Positions 26,339 to 33,960 of a DNA stretch of 33,960 bases are shown here, in pieces. The first letter of the stretch is position 1, and every line of letters begins with the position of its first letter. The notes under the pieces were generated by a model. That model was not told the DNA's origin. It did no database searches and was given only the letters and a program-made list of their open reading frames with translations. Origin of the DNA: Microbacterium sp. SCN 70-27. Lineage in GTDB: Bacteria > Actinomycetota > Actinomycetes > Actinomycetales > Microbacteriaceae. The position numbers and the translations under genes are program-made. The stretch spans positions 1-33,960 of the forward strand of contig MEEK01000029.1 in assembly GCA_001724425.1 (NCBI GenBank). Reading direction: 5' to 3'.

Positions 26339-28375
26339 ATGACCGTTCCCTCGTCGGCGACTGCCGTGCCCACTGCTGAGACACAGGAACACGCTCACGG
26401 TTCCGCCCGGTGGGAGTTGTGGTTCGCGATAGCCGCCGGCGTCACCTACGCCGGCGGGATGATCACCGAGTTTGCGTTGGGGCTGCCGTTGATCGGGTGG
26501 CCGCTGGTGTTCTTCCTCGCCACCTACTTCTTCGGCGGGTTCTTCACGTTCCGCACCGCGATCGCCTCCACGCTGCGCGGCAAGTTCGAGGTCGACTTCC
26601 TCATGTTGGTCGCCGCCATCGGCGCCGCCCTCATCGGGCGGTGGGCGGAGGGCGCGGTACTGCTGTTCCTGTTCAGCCTCGGCCACGCGCTCGAGGAGTA
26701 CGCGCTCAGCAGGGCCAGCAGGTCCATCGAATCGCTTGCCGAGCTCGCCCCCCGCAGCGCGCTGGTGCGCCGGGGCGAAGAGGAGCCGGTGGAGGTGCCG
26801 GTCGAGGAGATCGTGGTTGGCGACGTCGTGGTCATCCGACCGAACTCACGCATCCCCTCAGACGGCTTCGTGATCTCGGGCGTGTCCGCGGTGGATCAGT
26901 CCGCCGTCACGGGGGAGTCGATTCCGGTGGAGAAGGAGCCGGTGGTAGACCCGGAGCGGGCGATGCGGACCGTTGACACACTTCCCGCGGCCAACCGGGT
27001 CTTCGCCGGTACGGTGAACGGGTCCGGAGTGCTTGAGATTGAGGTCACCGCGACCGCGGCGGACTCGACGCTCAGCAAGGTTGTCGAGCTCGTCCGCACA
27101 GCCGACCAGGCCGCGTCACCGACGCAGCAGTTCATCGACCGGTTCCAGCGTTGGTACGTTCCCGCGGTGATCCTTGGCGTCGCTGTCACGCTACTGGTCT
27201 CGTGGTTCGCGTTCGGACAGCCGTTCCCCGATGCGTTCTACCTCGCCATGACGGTGCTCGTCGCAGCCAGCCCCTGCGCTCTCGCGATCGCCACCCCGGC
27301 CGCTGTGCTGGCGGGTGTGGCCCGTGCGGCACGGGCCGGCGTGCTCGTCAAGGGCGGCGCCCCGCTCGAGACCCTCGGACGGGTGAAGGCGATGGCGTTC
27401 GACAAGACCGGCACGCTGACCTGGGGTGCACCCCGGGTGACTTCCGTCACCCCTGCTGGCGACGTTCCCGAGCCCGACCTAATCCGCACTCTCGTCGCAG
27501 TGGAGGCACTCAGCGACCACCCTCTTGCCGAGGCGATCGTCCGCGACCTCGAGCCCCGCGTCCCCCAGGCCGAGCGCCTCACAGCGACAGACCTGAACGC
27601 GGTCGTCGGCCGCGGCATCACGGCGACGATCGACGGGGAACGCGTCGACGTCGGCAACCTGCGCATGTTCGAGGAGCAGCAGCTCGCGCTTACCGGCACA
27701 CTGGCCGATGCCTACGCACAGGCGCGGGATTCCGGTCAGACGCTGATGATCGTCCGCCGAGGTGACCGATTCCTCGGCATCGTGGGTGTCATGGATGCCT
27801 CCCGCGCGGAGTCCGCTCAGGTACTCAGCGCTCTTCGGGCCGCGGATGTGGGGCAGCTCGTGATGATCTCCGGCGACAACCAGCGCGTCGCCGACGCGGT
27901 GGGACGGGAAGTCGGCGTCGACACTGCTCTCGGCGAGCTCCTCCCCGAGGACAAGGTTGCTCAGATCACCCGCCTCTCCGAAACCTACCGCCCCATTGCG
28001 ATGGTCGGCGACGGCGTCAACGACGCCCCGGCGATGGCAAGCGCTGATGTCGGTATCGCGATGGGCGCCGCCGGCTCTACCGTCGCGCTGGAGACCTGTG
28101 ATATCGCCCTGATGAGCGACGACCTCGGCCGTCTCCCCTTCGCTGTGCGGCTCAGCCGTGCCACTAGCCGGATCATCCGGCAGAACCTCATCGCCAGCCT
28201 CGCGATCGTCGCGTTCCTCATCCTCGCGACCTTCCTAGGGCTGAATATCGGCGCCGTGGTTCTCATCCACGAAGGCTCCACGCTGGTCGTCGTCGCGAAC
28301 GCGCTCCGCCTGCTCAACTTCGAGCGAGGCAAGGAACACCACGGCATCGACCACGAGGACAAGCCCAGCCCGTGA
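26339..28375 (+). CDS. P1B-4-type Co/Ni-exporting ATPase
   Basis: A 678-residue metal P-type ATPase. It has TGES (about 192-195), SPC (311-313), DKTGT (Asp355), ISGDNQ and GDGVNDAP, and ends with HEGSTLVVVANALRLL (from about 644). SPC with HEG(G/S)T is the P1B-4 signature, a group that exports Co(II), Ni(II) or Fe(II); M. tuberculosis CtpJ beside NmtR is the model. There is no N-terminal metal domain, but EHAHGS near the N-terminus and EHHGIDHED at the C-terminus could bind metal. ATG 26339 is chosen; GTG 26321 in the same frame is equally possible if transcription starts there. Confidence 0.93.
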   Translation: MTVPSSATAVPTAETQEHAHGSARWELWFAIAAGVTYAGGMITEFALGLPLIGWPLVFFLATYFFGGFFTFRTAIASTLRGKFEVDFLMLVAAIGAALIGRWAEGAVLLFLFSLGHALEEYALSRASRSIESLAELAPRSALVRRGEEEPVEVPVEEIVVGDVVVIRPNSRIPSDGFVISGVSAVDQSAVTGESIPVEKEPVVDPERAMRTVDTLPAANRVFAGTVNGSGVLEIEVTATAADSTLSKVVELVRTADQAASPTQQFIDRFQRWYVPAVILGVAVTLLVSWFAFGQPFPDAFYLAMTVLVAASPCALAIATPAAVLAGVARAARAGVLVKGGAPLETLGRVKAMAFDKTGTLTWGAPRVTSVTPAGDVPEPDLIRTLVAVEALSDHPLAEAIVRDLEPRVPQAERLTATDLNAVVGRGITATIDGERVDVGNLRMFEEQQLALTGTLADAYAQARDSGQTLMIVRRGDRFLGIVGVMDASRAESAQVLSALRAADVGQLVMISGDNQRVADAVGREVGVDTALGELLPEDKVAQITRLSETYRPIAMVGDGVNDAPAMASADVGIAMGAAGSTVALETCDIALMSDDLGRLPFAVRLSRATSRIIRQNLIASLAIVAFLILATFLGLNIGAVVLIHEGSTLVVVANALRLLNFERGKEHHGIDHEDKPSP

Positions 28376-28459
28376 CACTCTCCTGTCTCACTCGAACGTC
28401 CCGCCCGGATCGTCTTCGCCAGAACCGTCTTTGCACGGTCACCCCATTGGAGTTCACCC

Positions 28460-28744
28460 ATGAAATGTCCCATCGACGGCAATACATTGGTGCTGTCAGA
28501 CCGCACAGGAATCGAGATCGACTACTGTCCCGAGTGCCGTGGAGTATGGCTCGACCGCGGTGAACTCGACAAGATCATCGAACGCTCACTGACAGCTCCT
28601 CCGCCCCCCGCTCAGCAGACGGCACCATATCCGACGCGATATGACGGACATGGGTCCAAACATGGATCCCAGAGCAGACACGACAACAACGACGGACAGA
28701 ATGGCCGACGTCGCGGCGGGTGGCTCGGCGACCTCTTCGACTAG
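28460..28744 (+). CDS. Zinc-ribbon (TFIIB-type) protein with His-rich tail
   Basis: A 94-residue protein. The N-terminal ribbon is MKCPIDGNTLV and then DYCPECRGVWLDRGELDKII, giving Cys3-Cys23-Cys26 and the CxGxWLDxGEL signature of the zf-TFIIB domain. The remainder is a low-complexity P, H, N, D, G tail (HGSKHGSQSRHDNNDG) ending in RRRGGWLGDLFD. GGAG 7 nt before ATG 28460. It follows the P1B-4 ATPase by 84 bp on the same strand. Role unknown; the ribbon may structure zinc and the tail may hold metal. The tail also resembles those that recruit proteins to membranes or nucleoid, so no function is assigned. Confidence 0.85.
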   Translation: MKCPIDGNTLVLSDRTGIEIDYCPECRGVWLDRGELDKIIERSLTAPPPPAQQTAPYPTRYDGHGSKHGSQSRHDNNDGQNGRRRGGWLGDLFD

Positions 28745-28780
28745 CGCTTCCGCCGCCGGAAGGGTCTCGCCCCTTGCGAA

Positions 28781-29176
28781 CTATGTGACCCAACAGGCTT
28801 TCACGGTGCCGGTCGTGGCCTGTGCGACGGTCGGGATCGTCTCAACGAAGGCTCGCGTGGTCTCCTCTGACCCCGGGTATTCGACGACACGCCAGCCCAC
28901 AATGCCGAAATCCTCATCCAGCGCCTGCACAGCGCAGGCAAACGCCGCGCCGGCGGGTGGGGTGGCCTGGAAGGAGACGGTTACCGTGCGGGCATCGACC
29001 AGCTCGAAACCTGTCTCGTCGAATCCGACGTCGTCGAACGAGTTCGCGACGGTCAGCCATGCGAGCGCCGCGACAAGCAACGCCGCCACACCTGTGACGG
29101 CGATCCAGTACAGTCGGCGGCGTCGAGGGCGCGGGGCGCGACCGTAGCGTTCGGCCAGCTCCTCCTTCGTCGTCAC
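28781..29176 (-). CDS. DUF4307 family membrane protein
   Basis: A 131-residue protein of the actinobacterial DUF4307 family. A basic N-terminus (MTTKEELAERYGRAPRPRRR), one transmembrane helix (about 22-44, LYWIAVTGVAALLVAALAWL) and an extracytoplasmic domain with two cysteines (FACAVQALDED, KACWVT) that could form a disulphide. GTG 29176 has GAGG about 6 nt upstream. In mycobacteria the family lies beside mca/greA, but here it ends the copper/cytochrome cluster. Function unknown. Convergent with the zinc-ribbon gene; a short stem CTTCC/GGAAG (28747-28762) lies between them. Confidence 0.82.
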   Translation of the reverse strand: MTTKEELAERYGRAPRPRRRRLYWIAVTGVAALLVAALAWLTVANSFDDVGFDETGFELVDARTVTVSFQATPPAGAAFACAVQALDEDFGIVGWRVVEYPGSEETTRAFVETIPTVAQATTGTVKACWVT

Positions 29177-29199
29177 GCGGTCCTCTGTCTCGGTAGGGC

Positions 29200-31200
29200 T
29201 CAGCTGCGGGGGCGAGCATCGTGCGTGGCAAGGTTGGCCAGGTGCGCGTTGTAGGCCTGCAACTCGGCTTTACCGGTGCGGTCCGCGTGCCGGTCGCGGC
29301 GTTTGGTCTCACGGTCGTCGCTGCGGCTCCATTGGATGGCGACGGTGATCGCGAGGATGAGGGTCGGGATCTCGCCGATCGACCAGGCGATGCCGCCGCC
29401 GGTGTACTGGTCCTCGAGCGGCGTCGGCCCCCACGTCCGGCCCATCGACCCGAACCAGTCGGCGACCATGAGTCCCGATTGCATCATGATGGCGATGCCG
29501 AAGAAGGCGTGCATCGCCATGATGACGATGAGCAGCAGCAGCCGGCCAGGGTGGGGCAGCCGCCAGGGCACCGGGTCGATGCCGATCAACGTGAGGGCGA
29601 ACAGGTAACCGGTGATGAGGAAGTGCGCGATCATCCACTGGTGCCCGAGATGATCGGCCAGCGACCACCGGAACAGGTCGGTGTAGTAGAAGACCCACAG
29701 CGACCCGATGAACAGCCCGGCTGCAATGAACGGGTTGGTCAGCACACGGGCAACGGGCGAGTGCACGGCCCACAGAATCCATTCCCGGCCGCCGCGGGAG
29801 CCGTCGTCGCGCTTGCGGATCGCGCGGGCGGCGAGCGTCACCGGGGCGCCGGCGACCAGCAGCACCGTGATCGCCATCGTGAGCAGCATGTGCCCGACCA
29901 TGTGCATGCTGAACAGGTAGTCCTGGTAGACGTTGATGACTCCGCCGGTGACCCACACCAGCAGCACCATGCCGGTGACCCACATGATCGTGCGGTACAC
30001 CGGCCATGCGTCGCCGCGGCGGCGCAGCCGCCATACCCCGACAAGGTAGAAGAAGATCGCGAACCCGGCGATCACCGCCCACAGCAGGTCGACGTTCCAT
30101 GCGGTGACCCACCGTTCGATCGTGAGCTCCGCGGGCAGCGGTGCACCGGTGAGGCGTTCCGCTGGCGACGGGGCCTCGGGAAGCGGGGCCGGGGTCGGTG
30201 GCGGGGTGCGGGCCAGCGCTGCAGCGGCGCCGCTGGCGACGCCCATCAACGCCAACTCGAAGACGATCAAGATCCAGAAGGGGCGGGATGCCGCGTCAGA
30301 GCCGCGCATCTTGCCGATCAGCCGCGTGCGGTACCACGCGCCGAAGAGCCCGAGACCGACCAGCGCGACGACCTTCACGGCCAAGATTGCGCCATAGGGG
30401 GAGAGCAGGTCCGACCACTGCTGCAGGCCGATGGCCGCGCGGACCGTGCCGGATACGGCGACGAGCACGAACGCGGCTAAGGCAATGCTCGAGTAGCGGG
30501 CGACGACATCGGCGATGCGCTGCCGCTGGAGGACCGGACGGATGGCGACGAGCAGGAGGAGACCGCCGAGCCACACCGCGGCGCCGATGATGTGCAGGAT
30601 GAGCGCGATCATCGCCTCGTGGTGGAGGGCGTCATCACCGGAGTGCCCTTGCGTGCCCATCGGCACGAGCGAGGCGACCGCCAGCAGGGCGACCAGAAGC
30701 GTTCCCATCCAGGACCGCACTGCGAAGGTCAGGACGGTGAGTGCTGCGCCCGCGACTGTTGTGATCAGCCACGTCCGGCCCACCTCGAGTTCGACGAGGA
30801 ACCGTCCAAGTTGGGCACCGAACTGCGGTCCGACGTCGATCGCGGGGTTGAAGACGCTGAGAAACGTGAGGAACCCGGTCGTACCGGCTGCCACGGTGAA
30901 CACTGCGGCGGAGATCGAGGCGGTATCGAGGGCGATATCGAACTCGCGCTCACCCGTCCGCAACGTGAACAGCGCCGTCACGAGCACACCGACCATTCCC
31001 GCGGCGGCGAGGTTCACGATCAGCTTCGCGGCCGGAAGCCCCCAGCGCACGACCGGGCCGGCGTCACCAAGGGGGAGCTGCGCCGCGCCGCCCCCGAATG
31101 CCAGTGCGCCGACCAGGGCAGCAAGTGCCACCCCAACGAGGATCGTCGGCCCGACTACCCGCAACGTGCGGCAATTGACGTCTCTGGTGTGCGACATCAT
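29200..31200 (-). CDS. CopD-CtaG fusion membrane protein
   Basis: A 666-residue protein with two domains. The N-terminal half (about 1-330) has around eight helices of the CopD copper-uptake type, with ALHHEAMIALILHIIGAAVW and LRPVL-like loops. After a proline-rich linker (about 330-355, TPPPTPAPLPEAPSPAERL) comes a CtaG-type cytochrome oxidase assembly domain (from about 370) with YLFSMHMVGHMLLTM, HSPVARVLTNP, FRWSLADHLGHQWMIAHFL and MAMHAFFGIAIMM. Histidines spaced in helices probably bind copper. Actinobacteria commonly carry this fusion to route copper to the CuB site of the oxidase. ATG 31200 is the first of two adjacent Mets. There is no clear Shine-Dalgarno. Confidence 0.9.
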   Translation of the reverse strand: MMSHTRDVNCRTLRVVGPTILVGVALAALVGALAFGGGAAQLPLGDAGPVVRWGLPAAKLIVNLAAAGMVGVLVTALFTLRTGEREFDIALDTASISAAVFTVAAGTTGFLTFLSVFNPAIDVGPQFGAQLGRFLVELEVGRTWLITTVAGAALTVLTFAVRSWMGTLLVALLAVASLVPMGTQGHSGDDALHHEAMIALILHIIGAAVWLGGLLLLVAIRPVLQRQRIADVVARYSSIALAAFVLVAVSGTVRAAIGLQQWSDLLSPYGAILAVKVVALVGLGLFGAWYRTRLIGKMRGSDAASRPFWILIVFELALMGVASGAAAALARTPPPTPAPLPEAPSPAERLTGAPLPAELTIERWVTAWNVDLLWAVIAGFAIFFYLVGVWRLRRRGDAWPVYRTIMWVTGMVLLVWVTGGVINVYQDYLFSMHMVGHMLLTMAITVLLVAGAPVTLAARAIRKRDDGSRGGREWILWAVHSPVARVLTNPFIAAGLFIGSLWVFYYTDLFRWSLADHLGHQWMIAHFLITGYLFALTLIGIDPVPWRLPHPGRLLLLIVIMAMHAFFGIAIMMQSGLMVADWFGSMGRTWGPTPLEDQYTGGGIAWSIGEIPTLILAITVAIQWSRSDDRETKRRDRHADRTGKAELQAYNAHLANLATHDARPRS

Positions 31201-31350
31201 TTGTGCCCGGTGCGTACCGGGTTGCTCGCCGCGCGCGCGCCTGCGAGACGTTTTCTGGGCGTTGGGGTCACGGTGGTTCTTTCGGGTCAGGATTATGCGC
31301 AGCCAGGCGGAGCGGGTTTGCTGCACCCGCCGCTGAGGTGCGATCGGGTG

Positions 31351-32034
31351 CTATTCGCAGCCCATTCGCGCCTGCATGGATTTCATCGCGCTGATCTCGG
31401 CGGTCTGTCCGTTCTTGATGTTTTCTGCGACGGTCAGGGCACGTGGATCTGTGCCGAGTTCGATGAGCGCCTCCGCCATAGGGATGGCGCCTTCGTGGTG
31501 GCGAATGAGCAGCCCCAGGAAGAGACAATCGGCTTGTTGCCCGGTCGCACCCTCCAAGGCGGAGATCTCTTCAGCGGAGGCCATGCCCATGGCGATGCGT
31601 GCCTCTTCCTCCGTCATGGCCGCACCGTCCGACATCGCGTGGTCGCTCCCACCCGGAGCAGCATCCATCCACTGCATCATCGGGCCACCGGACTGCGACA
31701 GCCCCCACTGCACGAGCCAGTCGTACATCTCGCCGCGCTGGCCCGCCTGCCCGGTGGCGATGTCGTACGCGAAGATCCTCAGTTCCTCGTCGGATGTCTT
31801 GCGGTAGATCTCCATGGCCATCTGGATGGCCTGCGCGTGATGCACCTGCATGTCGCGTGAGAATCCCGCCTCGGGAGAGTCGGTTCCAGGAGCGCCCGAG
31901 CCCTGCGACCCGAAGGTCGAGAAGCGCCCCGCAGCGAAGGTCAGCGCGCCGACCGCGAGCAGGATAAGGAGGACTACCCACCACCGCGGCCTCCCTCGGG
32001 ATGGGGACGCGTCGCTGTTTTCGTCGGGTCTCAT
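31351..32034 (-). CDS. DUF305 membrane-anchored protein
   Basis: A 227-residue protein with an N-terminal anchor (about 18-38, WWVVLLILLAVGALTFAAGRF) and an extracytoplasmic helical ferritin-like domain. Two HH-centred segments, FSRDMQVHHAQAIQMAMEIY (about 58-77) and LLIRHHEGAIPMAEALIELG (about 175-194), with nearby Met and His are typical of DUF305, a family frequent beside copper genes. A Met-rich middle (MMQWMDAA, MTEEEARIAMGMAS) could add copper ligands. ATG 32034 overlaps the DUF3105 stop (ATGA), so both are made together. Probable periplasm-side copper handling; inferred. Confidence 0.9.
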   Translation of the reverse strand: MRPDENSDASPSRGRPRWWVVLLILLAVGALTFAAGRFSTFGSQGSGAPGTDSPEAGFSRDMQVHHAQAIQMAMEIYRKTSDEELRIFAYDIATGQAGQRGEMYDWLVQWGLSQSGGPMMQWMDAAPGGSDHAMSDGAAMTEEEARIAMGMASAEEISALEGATGQQADCLFLGLLIRHHEGAIPMAEALIELGTDPRALTVAENIKNGQTAEISAMKSMQARMGCE

Positions 32035-32723
32035 TGCTTTCCCGGTGCGTCGTATGCGCCGGTGCAGGCGGCGTTTGGCTCGGGCGCGTTCTGGCTGCGC
32101 CAGTACTCTTCGAAGAAGGTGCCGATACGCTCGTCGTCGGCCGAGTCGACCTTCAGCTGCTGGTTCCAGTTGGACATCACGATCGGCGCATCCAGTCCCT
32201 CATAGGGGGAGAGAACGACGTAGGTTGAGGGTAGAAGGCTCTTGAGGGTTTCGAGTTGTTGACCGGCGACCTCGTCGGGGTTGTAGGTCACCCATACGGC
32301 GCTGTGCTCCATGGAGTGGACCGCGTTTTCATTCGGGACCGGTTGGTCATAGATGCCGCAGTTCAGCCAGACAGCATTGTGCGGGCCGCCTGCCGGGGGG
32401 CTTTGCTCGTACTGAACGGCACCCTCAACGTGCTCAGCCGTGTTCTCGAAAGTTTCTACGCCTTCGATGCTGGCCCCCTCACTGCCGGCCTCGTACTGTC
32501 TGGGCGGTGATGGTGCGAGCACGACGGACGCGACGACGAGGCCGATGATCACCACCGCCGCCGTCGACCCGGCGACCCACCAGACCAGTTTGCTGCGACG
32601 GCGTTTGGCGAGCTGCTTCTGATACTCAGCCAATTTCTGTTGACGCTTCTGCTCACGCTGTTGCTTGACGGTGACGGGACCGGGCTGAGGGGTGTTGGCC
32701 GGATTCGGGCGGTTCGGAGTCAT
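32031..32723 (-). CDS. DUF3105 membrane-anchored protein
   Basis: A 230-residue protein with a basic, Gln/Lys-rich cytoplasmic N-terminus that may be coiled-coil (about 20-43), one helix (about 46-69, LVWWVAGSTAAVVIIGLVVA) and an outside domain. The latter has GGPHNAVWLNCGIYDQPVPN, HSMEHSAVWVTYNPD and a C-terminal Cys (ACTGAYDAPG), matching the DUF3105 pattern. Conserved His and Cys suggest a metal or redox site. The family is repeatedly found with DUF305 and copper ATPases. ATG 32723; the 45-bp gap to ccsB suggests the same transcript. Function unknown. Confidence 0.88.
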   Translation of the reverse strand: MTPNRPNPANTPQPGPVTVKQQREQKRQQKLAEYQKQLAKRRRSKLVWWVAGSTAAVVIIGLVVASVVLAPSPPRQYEAGSEGASIEGVETFENTAEHVEGAVQYEQSPPAGGPHNAVWLNCGIYDQPVPNENAVHSMEHSAVWVTYNPDEVAGQQLETLKSLLPSTYVVLSPYEGLDAPIVMSNWNQQLKVDSADDERIGTFFEEYWRSQNAPEPNAACTGAYDAPGKQ

Positions 32724-32768
32724 CTGCGTTCTTTCAGTTCGGGTCTCGGGCGGATTAGCGGAGGAGGC

Positions 32769-33782
32769 TCAGCTGAGGCCGGAGTAGGCGTGGAGTCCTT
32801 TGAAGAACATGTTCACGATGGTGAAGTTGAACAGCACCGTGAGGAACCCGATGATGCACAGCCAGGCGGAGCGGGTGCCGCGCCACCCTCTGGTCGCGCG
32901 GGCGTGGATGTACCCGGCGTAGAGCACCCAGATCACGAAGGTCCACACTTCCTTGGTGTCGAATCCCCAATAACGTCCCCAGGAATCGTTTGCCCAGATC
33001 GCACCAGCGATCAGGGTGAAGGTCCAGAACACGAACCCGACGATCACGAACCGGTACGCGAGGGCTTCGAGCGCATCCGCGGTAGGCAGCGTCGCCAGGA
33101 ACCGCGGGCCGCCGACACGAGCCGAGGTTGTGTCGGTGCGCCGTTCCCGGCGGGTTTGCATGAGCTGGGTGACTGCGAGTCCGCAGGCGATCGCGAACAG
33201 GGCGGTGGCAAGCGAGGCGACGAAGACGTGGATGACCAGCCAGACACTCTTGAGCGGGTCCATCAGCGGAACGACCTCGACGTAGAAGGTGGTGGTCGCC
33301 CCGCCCAGCAGCAGCACGATCATGCCGATCAGGAACGAGCCCAGGAAGCGGAGGTCGTAGCGGCGCAGCACCAGCAGGTATACGGCGACGATCAGGACGG
33401 TGCCGGTCAGCGCAAACTCGTACATGTTCGCCCACGGCACCCGGCCGGCCGCGATCCCGCGCAAGATGGTCCCGGCCAGGTGAAGCAAGAACGCGAGGAC
33501 CGCCAGCGACGTCCCGATCCGCGCCCACAGCAGCCGCGGCGGCGGCGCGGGCGACGTGCGAACACTGTCCGTCCCGCCGCTCTGCGTGCCCGCGTTCTGC
33601 GGGCTCACCGTCGCAGTCGAAACGCCGACCAGGGCCGGCTCCCGCTGCGGGGTGCTGGCAGGAATGGAGCGCTGGGCGAGGTCAATGGTGTACGCGATGA
33701 ACGCGAGCAGGTAGGTGGCGATCGCCGTCCACACCAGCAGCAGCGAGATGCCGTCGAGGGAGAGCGCGTCGATTCCGGTCAT
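32769..33782 (-). CDS. ccsB: Cytochrome c biogenesis protein CcsB/CcsA-type
   Basis: A 337-residue membrane protein of the System II haem-delivery family. Seven to eight helices, with the first followed by a low-complexity linker (about 42-85). PWANMYEFALTG is conserved, and the haem-handling block IWANDSWGRYWGFDTKEVWT is the variant WWD motif, with LIHVFVASLATALFAIACGL and YIHARATRGWRGTRSAW following the pattern. His residues in the helices (HLAG, VIHV, YIHA) would ligate haem. It usually acts with ResB, which would be expected next to it but is not within the window. It supplies haem to apocytochrome c outside the membrane. Confidence 0.93.
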   Translation of the reverse strand: MTGIDALSLDGISLLLVWTAIATYLLAFIAYTIDLAQRSIPASTPQREPALVGVSTATVSPQNAGTQSGGTDSVRTSPAPPPRLLWARIGTSLAVLAFLLHLAGTILRGIAAGRVPWANMYEFALTGTVLIVAVYLLVLRRYDLRFLGSFLIGMIVLLLGGATTTFYVEVVPLMDPLKSVWLVIHVFVASLATALFAIACGLAVTQLMQTRRERRTDTTSARVGGPRFLATLPTADALEALAYRFVIVGFVFWTFTLIAGAIWANDSWGRYWGFDTKEVWTFVIWVLYAGYIHARATRGWRGTRSAWLCIIGFLTVLFNFTIVNMFFKGLHAYSGLS

Positions 33783-33862
33783 GGTGGGGTTATCCTCTTC
33801 ATCGTTGCGGGCAGGGGGTGGGCGCGAGCATCGTTGCGCGGCGGATGTGTGCGGGACATGTG

Positions 33863-33960
33863 TCAGCCCGCGTTCGCTTCCAGCCAGGCCAGCGAGTCCA
33901 CGGCGGTTCCGTCGAGGTAGACCTCGAAGTGCAGATGGTTCGCGGTGGAGCGTCCCGTGC
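33863..33960 (-). CDS. M23 family peptidase, C-terminal fragment (cut by right edge)
   Basis: The last 32 residues of a gene entering from the right. They read TGRSTANHLHFEVYLDGTAV and end AWLEANAG before TGA (33865-33863). The HLHFEV block with the preceding GRST is the end of the LytM/M23 zinc-metallopeptidase domain, the second His-x-His pair binding zinc. Such peptidases cut peptidoglycan cross-links and are secreted or membrane bound. It may be the first gene of the cytochrome/copper cluster or an unrelated upstream neighbour. Family call is good; the specific enzyme is not assignable. Confidence 0.8.
   Translation of the reverse strand, partial: TGRSTANHLHFEVYLDGTAVDSLAWLEANAG

Noticed and set aside
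28747..28762. CTTCC/GGAAG stem between convergent genes as a terminator
   Set aside because: The 5-bp stem has no T-run on either side; too weak to list as a terminator.

Overview
The window is high-GC DNA with many GTG starts, several probable leaderless promoters and metal sensors that match the Mycobacterium tuberculosis CmtR and NmtR patterns. This points to an actinobacterium, most likely Microbacteriaceae (Microbacterium-like); the family is inferred from gene content, not from a marker gene. No rRNA, tRNA, CRISPR array or intact transposase was found.

Left part (1-15.46 kb) looks like chromosomal backbone. It holds argG (cut by the left edge) divergent from purA, a beta-propeller lactonase overlapping purA, an AI-2E-type permease divergent from a chorismate mutase, and a GntR/ABC cassette whose three genes are joined by 4-nt overlaps behind a palindromic operator. 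Next come two adjacent membrane-anchored paralogues of unknown function, a 44-residue membrane protein, purL, a 500-bp repeat-bearing gap, an acidic disordered protein, a VOC/DksA-type pair, a small membrane protein whose 3' end is duplicated in tandem, and a P1B ATPase with TPCP and QELVD motifs.

Middle part (15.47-22.27 kb) is a drug/membrane-stress module bounded by two 89-bp direct repeats. All genes are on the minus strand: an MMPL transporter, a NarL-type histidine kinase and response regulator (4-nt overlap), then, across a 91-bp gap with strong inverted repeats, a DUF2871 membrane protein, a 14-TM DHA2 drug exporter (4-nt overlap) and a 41-residue membrane peptide. Just outside the right-hand repeat lies a frameshifted relic of a metal ATPase C-terminus.

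Metal part (22.3-28.75 kb): nmtR-like and cmtR-like ArsR sensors lie head-to-tail. cmtR starts at a probably leaderless GTG and is joined by successive 4-nt overlaps to an SPC-type metal ATPase, a second-type lspA and a small thioredoxin-fold protein. Divergent from nmtR is a P1B-4 Co/Ni-type ATPase followed by a zinc-ribbon protein with a His-rich tail.

Right part (28.78-33.96 kb), all minus strand: an M23 peptidase end, ccsB (cytochrome c haem delivery), DUF3105, DUF305, a CopD-CtaG fusion and DUF4307, a copper / respiratory-assembly cluster.

The heptamer GGATGCC/GGCATCC is conspicuously dense in the first 15.5 kb and several-fold sparser afterwards. This independently supports a compositional boundary near 15.47 kb.
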